A stretch of DNA of 16,840 nt from Acidimicrobiales bacterium (lineage in GTDB: Bacteria > Actinomycetota > Acidimicrobiia > Acidimicrobiales > RAAP-2), in NCBI GenBank assembly GCA_030044045.1, contig JASHWO010000006.1, positions 1 to 16,840 on the forward strand. Direction: 5' to 3'. Numbering within the stretch: the first letter of the stretch is position 1; every line of letters starts with the position of its first letter. The translations under genes were made by a program, and so were the position numbers. Positions 6,703-11,977 of this stretch are shown one piece after another. Under the pieces are notes generated by a model, which was not told the DNA's origin, ran no database searches, and saw only the letters and a list, made by a program, of their open reading frames with translations.

Positions 6703-7044
6703 CTACCCCCGACGGGCATCCCGGACGACCCGGTACCGGTTGACGGCCGCCCGCTCGAGCTGCAGGTACGGCGGCCGCCGTGCCGGGCGGGTCATCCGCG
6801 ACATCGTGTGGGCGACCGTCGCCCGGGACCAGCGGGATCCAGACGAGGCCATCGCCGCGTGGACCGCCTTCACGGTGAGCACCGGCCCTCCCCCACCGGC
6901 GACCAGCGCCTCGACGGCTGCGGCCGCGTCGTCCCGGCAGGTGGCATGGCCGGGCTTCCGCTCCCCCAGGTAGATCGGCTGCCCGGCGATCGTCAGGCGA
7001 CGTTGGCCGTTCGAGGCACCTCCACCAGCTGGCGTTAGCGACAC
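6703..7044 (-). CDS. Small winged-helix-like protein (intact copy B)
   Basis: 113 aa with no family name I can give. The N-terminus is Gly-rich and includes the phrase RRLTIAGQPIYLGE. The main body (RDDAAAAVEALVAGGGGPVL, then TVKAVHAAM, a serine-rich turn leading into TVAHTMSRM, and PYLQLERAAVNRYRVV) has the helix-helix-helix-strand rhythm of a compact winged helix: a T-V-K-x-V helix, an S-R-A-T-V-x-x-x-M recognition-type helix, then a YLQLER...NRYRV wing. It could bind DNA. The start is uncertain; GTG 7044 is the longest. The gene lies 160 bp upstream of the AbiE-1 antitoxin on the same strand and is duplicated, with a frameshift, beyond the toxin. Its role in the island is unknown, possibly a regulator left from recombination. 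Confidence 0.6.
   Translation of the reverse strand: MSLTPAGGGASNGQRRLTIAGQPIYLGERKPGHATCRDDAAAAVEALVAGGGGPVLTVKAVHAAMASSGSRWSRATVAHTMSRMTRPARRPPYLQLERAAVNRYRVVRDARRG
6723..7027. repeat. ~305-bp direct repeat, copy B
   Basis: Same orientation as the copy at 4126-4429. It starts near a shared GGAC/AGAC block before TTGACGGCCGCCCGCTC and ends at the GGCACC-CCACCA run. It holds the undamaged reading frame, having one base more than copy A in the C/G run near 6963-6970. Confidence 0.85.
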
Positions 7045-7473
7045 CGGATGTGTAGACGCAGCCTCGCTCTACCGGAACGAGGCAAGCGTCGCAGGCACCG
7101 CCATAGGAAGCCCGTCACCATTGGCATGGCCGCCATCATGCGTCGGCTGCTCGCTGTTGCCGATCCTCGACCAACGGGGACCAGCGAATCCGTCATCACC
7201 TCTCCCGGGCATCGCGTGCTCGCCACCGCGCACGTAGCCGTCGTCGGCTTCACCGGAGGACGCCGAGCAAGGTGCGTCCCGCCGAACGACACGCCGTGAT
7301 AGCGACAGCGACAACCCGCGGGTCAGCGTCCGCCTCGACATCGCGCTACGGCGGTTAGGACAAAGCCTGGATAGGGACTCCTACCTACGAATTTCAGGTC
7401 TTGCCTTATCCGATGGTTAGTGTTATACCTGGATTCGTACCGATTTCAACGAGTTCCAGGCTGGATATCAACC
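7045..7473. other. Non-coding gap between the winged-helix-like gene and the second AbiE module
   Basis: About 430 bp in which I see no convincing gene; the open frames here (for example plus 7048-7299 and minus 7035-7341) overlap one another, lack family likeness and are Arg/Pro-rich. Near its left end is a hairpin, GCCTCG at 7061-7066 with CGAGGC at 7078-7083, just upstream of the winged-helix-like gene. The right end, from about 7360, becomes AT-rich and holds the promoter of the second AbiE module. Confidence 0.6.
7386..7439 (+). promoter_or_regulatory. AbiE-2 promoter with flanking inverted repeat
   Basis: A near-consensus promoter is present: TTGCCT at 7401-7406, a 17-bp spacer, and TATACC at 7424-7429. 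It is framed by TACGAATTTCAGG (7386-7398) and CCTGGATTCGTA (7428-7439), which are reverse complements apart from one mismatch or gap. The likely transcript start near 7436 favours ATG 7474 over the upstream GTG 7420. A further TTCCAGGCTGGATA lies in the leader. The CTGGAT word is shared with the AbiE-1 operator motifs. AbiEi autorepression is the expected use. Confidence 0.65.
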
Positions 7474-8367
7474 ATGACCCGCCAAGTACAACCCCTCACG
7501 CCACGAGTCGCACCGGGCCGCCGCATCCCCGGCTACTTGGCCGCCCTCCTGGCGGCCCTGGCCCGGAACCGGCCCCAGGTAGTGACTCGCCGAGACCTCG
7601 AAGCGCTCATCGACGAGCACGGCTGGGAGCTCGACACCGAGCGCACGGCCCGGCAACTGCAGCGGCTGGGCTGGCTCGCGCCCGTCCACCTCAAGGGAGT
7701 CTGGGCGTTCTTGCCAGCCGGTGAAGACGAGGTCACCGACCCTTACATCGACCTGCGAGGGTGGCGGGCGAAAGAGCCCGAGGCCGCCTTCGCCCTCGCC
7801 GGCGAAGCCGCCGCCTGGCATCTGGGCTACCTCGACCGCCGCTTCGGCGGCCCCGTGGCCGTTTGGGTCCCCACCCATGAACGCCTTCCCTACGGGCTAC
7901 GCGCCCACCTCTCGGTGGTCACCCTCGGCTGGCAAACCGAAGACGCATCCCACCTCGGTCCGACCCCAGCCCTCCTCCTACGCCGGCACCTCGACCTCAC
8001 CGACTGGGCCGGCGGACTCCCCGCGTTCGGACCCGAGGCACTCGTCGTCCAGCTGGCCGCACGACCGGCCTCGTTTGGCCCCTGGGCCGACCTCGTCGCC
8101 CACCTCGACCAGTTGGCCGCTGACGTCGACGTCGACCGCCTAGCCGGGCTGCTCGCCTCCCGGTCCATTTCCGCCTGGCAGCGGGCCAGCTACCTCCTGG
8201 ACCAAGGCGGCCGCCACGACGACGCCAGCCAGCTGCTCGAACGACGGCCGGTCGAGGCCATGCCCAAGATCCAATTCGGCACCGGCCGGAGCGGCGTCTG
8301 GGCACCCGAGTTCCGCCTCACCGACCACCTCATCGCCCCGTTGCGCGACAGCCTCGCCAAGGCATGA
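7474..8367 (+). CDS. abiEi: AbiEi-like antitoxin of the second module
   Basis: 297 aa. An N-terminal winged helix spans residues about 18-80 (YLAALLAALARNRPQVVTRR, then QLQRLGWLAPVHLKGVWAFL). The AbiEi-like middle part follows (FALAGEAAAWHLGYLDRRFG, then VAVWVPTHERLPYGLRAHL). It is clearly different in sequence from the antitoxin at 5729-6541. The start chosen is ATG 7474, because the in-frame GTG at 7420 lies upstream of the predicted transcription start; the ribosome site is weak (AGGCTGG). The toxin gene starts one base after its stop, so the pair is an operon. Expected role: neutralise the adjacent nucleotidyltransferase and repress the promoter. The assignment rests on domain order and neighbour as well as on sequence. 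Confidence 0.82.
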   Translation: MTRQVQPLTPRVAPGRRIPGYLAALLAALARNRPQVVTRRDLEALIDEHGWELDTERTARQLQRLGWLAPVHLKGVWAFLPAGEDEVTDPYIDLRGWRAKEPEAAFALAGEAAAWHLGYLDRRFGGPVAVWVPTHERLPYGLRAHLSVVTLGWQTEDASHLGPTPALLLRRHLDLTDWAGGLPAFGPEALVVQLAARPASFGPWADLVAHLDQLAADVDVDRLAGLLASRSISAWQRASYLLDQGGRHDDASQLLERRPVEAMPKIQFGTGRSGVWAPEFRLTDHLIAPLRDSLAKA

Positions 8368-8368
8368 C

Positions 8369-9265
8369 ATGCCGCCGGTAACGCTCAACCGTGCCCTGGT
8401 CCTCCGTCACGGCGCCGGACGCTCCGACACCTACGACGCCGCCCTCCTCGACGTGGCCCAGGATCACCTCCTCTGGCTGCTCGCCGAGACGGGCCTGTTC
8501 GACGACCACGACCTGGTCTTCAAGGGCGGAACGTCGCTGCGCAAATGCCGGCTCGGCGGCGCCGGCCGGTTCTCCACCGACCTGGACTTCGCCGCTCCCG
8601 ACGACGACACCGTGCTGGCCGTCTGCGAGATCGTCGATGGGGCCGCCGTCTCCGGCTTCCGGTTCTTTCTCACCGCCACCCGCGGCGACGGCCGGCACTG
8701 GAACCTGACCGTCGACCACTCCGACCTCGGCCGACCCGCCATCGGCGCGTCCATCGAGTTCGCCCGGCGGCCGTTGATCCTGACCCCCGAGCGGCTCCCT
8801 ACCATCTCGCTCCCCATCCACAAGGCCTACGGCATCACCCTCCCCACTCTGCCGGTCATCGCCGAAGCCGAGGCGTGCGCCGAGAAGCTCGCCCGCTATC
8901 GCCGGACCGCTCTCGGACGTGACGTCTACGACCTGGCCCAGTTCGCCGGCCGACCCATCGACGAGCGACTGGTCCGACGCCTGTGGGTGCTCAAGGTCTG
9001 GGCTGACGTCGTCGACGACGGGCGCGGGAGCGGGCCGATCGATCCTCACGACGTGCTCGTGCCCCGCGGCGAACGAGACTTCGCCCCCGACTCCGTCGGT
9101 GCCCTCACCCGACCCGTGGAGCTGACGGTGTGGGAACGCCGAGTGAGAGATCGTTTCGGCTTCCTGGCCGACCTCGACCAGGACGAACGGCGCTGGACGG
9201 CCTGTGATCCCCGCCACCGCGACGAGATCCAGATCGCACTCTCCAACCGAGGCTTCCCGCTGTGA
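8369..9265 (+). CDS. abiEii: AbiEii-family nucleotidyltransferase toxin of the second module
   Basis: 298 aa, a normal family length. VFKGGTSLRKC (50-60) and FSTDLDF (68-74), with metal-binding D71 and D73, mark the nucleotidyltransferase core. AEKLARYRRTALGRDVYDLAQF is the downstream Lys...Arg-Asp-x-x-Asp motif. The C-terminal part (ERRVRDRFGFLADLDQDERR) is helical and has no WYL-like addition, unlike the toxin at 4557-5732. The ATG at 8369 follows the antitoxin TGA by one base, with AAGG a few bases upstream inside the antitoxin gene. Predicted to arrest growth by nucleotide transfer when the antitoxin fails during phage infection. A long nested hairpin lies directly downstream. Confidence 0.92.
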   Translation: MPPVTLNRALVLRHGAGRSDTYDAALLDVAQDHLLWLLAETGLFDDHDLVFKGGTSLRKCRLGGAGRFSTDLDFAAPDDDTVLAVCEIVDGAAVSGFRFFLTATRGDGRHWNLTVDHSDLGRPAIGASIEFARRPLILTPERLPTISLPIHKAYGITLPTLPVIAEAEACAEKLARYRRTALGRDVYDLAQFAGRPIDERLVRRLWVLKVWADVVDDGRGSGPIDPHDVLVPRGERDFAPDSVGALTRPVELTVWERRVRDRFGFLADLDQDERRWTACDPRHRDEIQIALSNRGFPL

Positions 9266-9274
9266 AAGGGACTC

Positions 9275-9325
9275 GAAGCGCCGAGACTTGCGGGTGGTCA
9301 GATATCGACCCGCGCCCGGCGCTTC
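9275..9325 (+). terminator. Nested stem-loop after the second AbiE operon
   Basis: The outer arms GAAGCGCCG (9275-9283) and CGGCGCTTC (9317-9325) pair perfectly over 9 bp. Inside them GCGGGT (9290-9295) pairs with ACCCGC (9308-9313), with GGTCAGATATCG at the tip. It starts 9 bp after the toxin stop. There is no T-run, so it is not a classical Rho-independent terminator, but transcript-end or mRNA-protecting function is the simplest reading. Confidence 0.55.
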
Positions 9326-9437
9326 CGGTGATCGGCGGTCCGGCTCGGCGTCACACCCACGATCTACCCTGGCGGTAGGCACGGAGCAGCAGTGGCCGGG
9401 ATCGGCGCGTCGGCGCCCGCAGCAAGGAGATCACCTG

Positions 9438-9485
9438 ATGACAACGAGCCCGACCACCGCCAGCAGACCTCCCCGGTTCGCCTGA
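9438..9485 (+). CDS. Possible 15-aa leader peptide upstream of the helicase stump
   Basis: ATG 9438 has the best ribosome site in this area (AAGGAG, 7 bases upstream) and encodes MTTSPTTASRPPRFA before TGA at 9485. The helicase GTG follows 16 bases later with a poorer site. It may be a short leader that couples translation into the helicase, or the original helicase N-terminus put out of frame. No family can be assigned. Confidence 0.35.
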   Translation: MTTSPTTASRPPRFA

Positions 9486-9501
9486 GCAAGGGCGGGGCCC
9501 G

Positions 9502-10095
9502 GTGGACGTCTTCGAGCTGCGTGACTCGGTTATCGAGGACTACCAGCGCTTCATCCAGGGCTTTCTCCACATCCGCGACAAGCGGGTCCGTGGCGTCGTC
9601 GAGGAGACCCTGGCCGACGGGCTGCTGTGGCCTGAGCCGTGGCTGAGCCTGAACCCGAAGTTCACCGTCAGTGGCACCGTGGACGAGCTGGCCGATACGG
9701 GGCTACTCGACGCCGAGTGCAAGCGGGTGTTCCGGATCGGCAAGGAGGCCGACCCCAGCGGTACGGGGTCGCCGCTCTCCCTCTACCGCCATCAGGTCGA
9801 GGCGATCGAGGCAGCTCGGGCGGCCGACAACTACGTGCTCACGACCGGGACCGGGTCGGGCAAGAGCCTCGCCTACATCGTCCCGATCGTCGACCTGGTG
9901 TCCGCCGGCTCCGGCCGGCACTTCGACGAGGACGACGTGGCCTGGGCCGAGCAGCTGGCCGCCACCCTGATGGCCGGCTCCGTCACGGGCTGGCCGCCCT
10001 GCTCTGCGAGGACCCCTCCCCCGCGCCGGCCATCGACCGGCTGCGGGAGTTCACGCACCGTTCGGGCACGAGCCGGTTGGCCACCGTCCTGGTGA
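9502..10095 (+). pseudogene. 5' fragment of a large DEAD/DEAH-box helicase, truncated after motif I
   Basis: Residues 1 to about 139 resemble the N-terminus of large DEAD/DEAH helicases found in defence loci: LRDSVIEDYQRFIQGFLHI, LWPEPWLSLNPKF, TVDELADTGLL, then LYRHQVEAI, and Walker A TTGTGSGKS at 114-122, followed by LAYIVPIVDLV. Homology stops near nucleotide 9,920. The full enzymes run to 1,000 residues or more with motifs II-VI and often a C-terminal DUF1998 domain, all missing here. The open frame continues to 10095 only as out-of-frame reading of the phosphatase remnant. The protein cannot be an active helicase. It marks the right edge of the island, where a deletion or insertion joined it to other DNA. 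Confidence 0.8.
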
Positions 10096-10468
10096 CGACC
10101 GTCGACCTGGCCCGGGGCACGGCCCGCATGGCGTCGGCCGGCCACCCGCCCCGGTGCTCCGCCGGCCCGGTCACAGGTCGACCCTGGTGCCGGTCACCCT
10201 GGTCCGGCCGCTCGGGATCTGCACCGACGAGGCCACGGAGACCTCGGTCACGTGCGCCGGCTCGCTCCTGGTCATGGTCACCGACGGCCTGCTCGAACAG
10301 ATCCGCAGCACGCTCGACGACCGCCTCGGGCTCCTGGTCTCGGCGGCCGATGCCGCACCGGGCGCGGCCGGCAGCACCTGTGACTACGTTCTCGACCGGA
10401 TACTCGGCACGGCGGCGCCCCTCGACGACGTGGCCATCATCGGCGCCCTGGTGGGCCAGCGCACCTAA
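9984..10468 (+). pseudogene. 3' remnant of a SpoIIE/RsbU-type PP2C phosphatase, frameshifted
   Basis: From about 9984 a second frame reads LAALLCEDPSPAPAIDRL, then TSRLATVLVTTVDLARG, then MASAGHPP, the late part of a SpoIIE-type phosphatase. Near 10,150 the frame must change by one base, after which it reads VLRRPGHRSTLVPVTLVRPL, then LLVMVTDGLLEQI (the TDG metal motif) and PLDDVAIIGALV (final Asp motif), to TAA 10468. About the first half of the catalytic domain and any sensor domain are missing. RsbU-type phosphatases dephosphorylate STAS anti-anti-sigma factors; the STAS and RsbW-like genes lie directly opposite. The single-base shift in CCCGCCCCGG could be a sequencing error, but the 5' truncation is not explained that way. 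The ~60 bp between helicase and phosphatase homology are of unclear origin. Confidence 0.78.
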
Positions 10469-10947
10469 CGTGCCGGGCCGCTCGCCTGGGCTCCCGGCCC
10501 GGCACGATCGTGGTGGCCCGGCGCGGCGGCGTCGGCGGCGAGCAGTTCGAACCAGACCTCCTTGACCCTGCCGGTCGAATGGGCTCCCCAGCAGGTCGAG
10601 AGGGCATCCACGATGGAGATGCCGCGACCGTGCTCGCGGGTGAGGCTCTGGCCCAGGACCCGCGGCATGGCGGTGCTGGCGTCGGCCACCGACACCCGGA
10701 GGCGGTCGTCGACGAGGTCGAAGGTGATCGCGCAGGGTTCGTGGCCGTGGACCACGGCGTTCGTGACGAGCTCGTCGGTCAGCAGGGCTGCCGTCTCGAC
10801 GAAGCGCTCGTCGCACCCGTCGAGGAGACCCCGGACGGCCTCCCGAACACGCCCCACCGACTGGGTGTCGCTCCCAAACCGCATGACCGTGTGCTTGCTC
10901 AGGCCCACGTACCGCTCCCGGTCCCCGACCCCGCTTTCCGACCACAC
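10465..10947 (-). CDS. RsbW-like anti-sigma factor / serine-protein kinase (HATPase)
   Basis: 160 aa from GTG 10947. This is a compact GHKL ATPase: N-box ELVTNAVVHG (59-68), VADAS (87-91) in the G1 position, and HGRGISIVDAL (106-116) as the glycine-rich lid. There is no transmembrane or sensor domain. Such proteins bind a stress sigma factor and also phosphorylate a serine in their STAS antagonist. A GTG at codon 14, behind GGGAG, is an equally good start because the domain proper begins at about TVMRFGSD. It is the last gene of the STAS operon. Its stop (TAG) overlaps, tail to tail, the stop of the phosphatase remnant. No sigma factor gene is in the window. Confidence 0.88.
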   Translation of the reverse strand: MWSESGVGDRERYVGLSKHTVMRFGSDTQSVGRVREAVRGLLDGCDERFVETAALLTDELVTNAVVHGHEPCAITFDLVDDRLRVSVADASTAMPRVLGQSLTREHGRGISIVDALSTCWGAHSTGRVKEVWFELLAADAAAPGHHDRAGPGAQASGPAR

Positions 10948-10983
10948 GGTCCCCGCCAGGTCGTCCCGCTCTCTCCGTTCCCG

Positions 10984-11115
10984 TCAGGTGCGGCCGCCAA
11001 ACATCGTCACCCGGCGGGCGAACGCATGGTCCACCTCGCCCAGCTGCTCGGCCATCGGCGCGTCCCCGTCGCCGGCGGTGGCGTCGATCGACGCGAGGGT
11101 GACGGCGTCGGTCAC
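10984..11115 (-). CDS. 43-aa small ORF between the STAS and RsbW-like genes
   Basis: Starts at a GTG that overlaps the STAS stop as GTGA and ends at TGA 10986-10984, 36 bp before the kinase gene. The product is soluble and partly acidic (VTDAVTLASIDATAGDGDAP, then AEQLGEVDHAF and a basic end RRVTMFGGRT). The tight overlap and the intact frame suggest it is translated, but I know no family for it. It might tune the partner switch, or merely bridge ribosomes between genes. Confidence 0.45.
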   Translation of the reverse strand: MTDAVTLASIDATAGDGDAPMAEQLGEVDHAFARRVTMFGGRT

Positions 11116-11477
11116 GCCGGCTGGAGCGCCGTGTCGAGCGACGAGTGGATGGGGAATACGCTGGTCAGCCCGGTGATCTCAAAGACCCGACGGACCTTCG
11201 ACTCGGCGATGACCAGCCGCAGCTCGCCGCCCTCGTGCCGGCAGCGCCGGGAGGCGCCCACCAGGATCCCCAGCGCCGTCGAGTCCAGGAACGTCACGCC
11301 CAGCAGGTCCACCACCATGTGCGGATGCCCGGCCAGCTGGAGGTCGTGCAGCCGCTGGCGCAGCTCAGGCGCGGTGACGGCGTCGACCTCCCCGGAGACC
11401 CGCAGGATGGGGATGTCACCCTCCGTCCCGCCGAAGTCGATCGTGCTGTGCGCATCGGTGCTGTATCCATCGCTCAT
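11112..11477 (-). CDS. STAS-domain anti-sigma factor antagonist (RsbV/SpoIIAA-like)
   Basis: 121 aa, almost all one STAS domain. ILRVSGEVDAVTAPELRQRL (24-43) is the first strand-helix pair. VDLLGVTFLDSTALGILVGA (56-75) contains the DSTAL motif with the phosphorylatable Ser66. GELRLVIAESKVRRVFEITG follows. When unphosphorylated it binds the anti-sigma kinase and frees sigma; phosphorylation by the RsbW-like kinase turns it off, and an RsbU-type phosphatase turns it on. The ATG at 11477 is chosen because of GAGGAGG seven bases upstream; readings up to 11651 extend into non-coding leader. First gene of the operon, behind a SigB/SigF-type promoter. Confidence 0.93.
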   Translation of the reverse strand: MSDGYSTDAHSTIDFGGTEGDIPILRVSGEVDAVTAPELRQRLHDLQLAGHPHMVVDLLGVTFLDSTALGILVGASRRCRHEGGELRLVIAESKVRRVFEITGLTSVFPIHSSLDTALQPA

Positions 11478-11893
11478 GGCCGTGCCTCCTCGGGGACCGG
11501 CTCCCATCGGCCCGACCGCCCCAGGGCCTCGACGCCCTCCCCGCCGGTGGCGCTCGCCGGCCGCTGGCCCGGCGGGCCGGCACCGTGGAGACCGTTCGGA
11601 GCGCTTGGCCGCTCGTCGTGGGGGTATGTACCCGGCAGGGGTGCCGTGCAAACGGCCGGGGGCTCATCCCAGCCCTCGAGCGGCCTGGGCGCACTCGGCT
11701 GGCCCCTGGCCGGCGCCGGCATCGGCTTCGATCGCCCTCGCCCCGGTCACCTCGACGGTCCTGACGGAACCCCGCTGAACCTGTGCCCGCTCGCCTTGGG
11801 ACCTTCGGCACTGGACCGACCGGGCGCCGGCCCGCACAATCGTCCCAGGGCCGCCGGTCGGCAACCGGTTACGGGCGGGCGGCGGGAGGTGCG
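11478..11893. other. Divergent intergenic region between the STAS operon and the kinase-family gene
   Basis: About 415 bp of very GC-rich DNA with no gene I can defend; open frames on both strands are Arg/Pro/Gly-rich shadows. The left part is the ~140-nt leader of the STAS transcript, and the SigB/SigF-type promoter lies at 11628-11653. I see no clear housekeeping promoter for the rightward gene. Confidence 0.6.
11628..11653 (-). promoter_or_regulatory. SigB/SigF-type promoter of the STAS operon
   Basis: On the minus strand GTTT (11653-11650) and GGGTAC (11633-11628) are separated by exactly 16 bases, matching the GTTT-N14-17-GGGTA consensus of actinobacterial and Bacillus general-stress sigma factors. 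Transcription would start near 11620, giving a leader of about 140 nt before the STAS ATG. It fits the usual arrangement in which the sigma factor activates its own regulators. Confidence 0.7.
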
Positions 11894-11977
11894 ATGGACG
11901 GCACGACGGTCGGCCGGGGGTCCGAGCCCGGCGCGGCGCCCCCCAGGACGGCCCGCCGCGCCGGTACCGGCCCCTGA
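11894..11977 (+). CDS. 27-aa upstream ORF coupled to the kinase-family gene
   Basis: ATG 11894 stands behind a strong GGGAGGT site and reads MDGTTVGRGSEPGAAPP and 10 more residues to TGA 11975-11977. That TGA shares its A with the ATG of the next gene (TGATG). The next gene lacks its own ribosome site, so translation of this short frame probably delivers ribosomes to it. The peptide itself shows no domain. Confidence 0.45.
   Translation: MDGTTVGRGSEPGAAPPRTARRAGTGP

Noticed and set aside
4126..7027. The two ~305-bp repeats as ends of a composite transposon
   Set aside because: No transposase, no terminal inverted repeats and no visible target duplication; they carry a conserved small coding region instead.
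7048..7341. Small overlapping open frames on both strands in the 7.0-7.4 kb gap
   Set aside because: No ribosome site of note, no family likeness, and each is open only because of high GC.
9275..9325. Nested hairpin as an integron attC site
   Set aside because: No RYYYAAC/GTTRRRY core pair, and no integron integrase in view.
9502..10468. Helicase and phosphatase as one novel fusion enzyme
   Set aside because: Three different frames are needed, helicase motifs II-VI are missing, and the phosphatase lacks its first half; this is a junction of two damaged genes.
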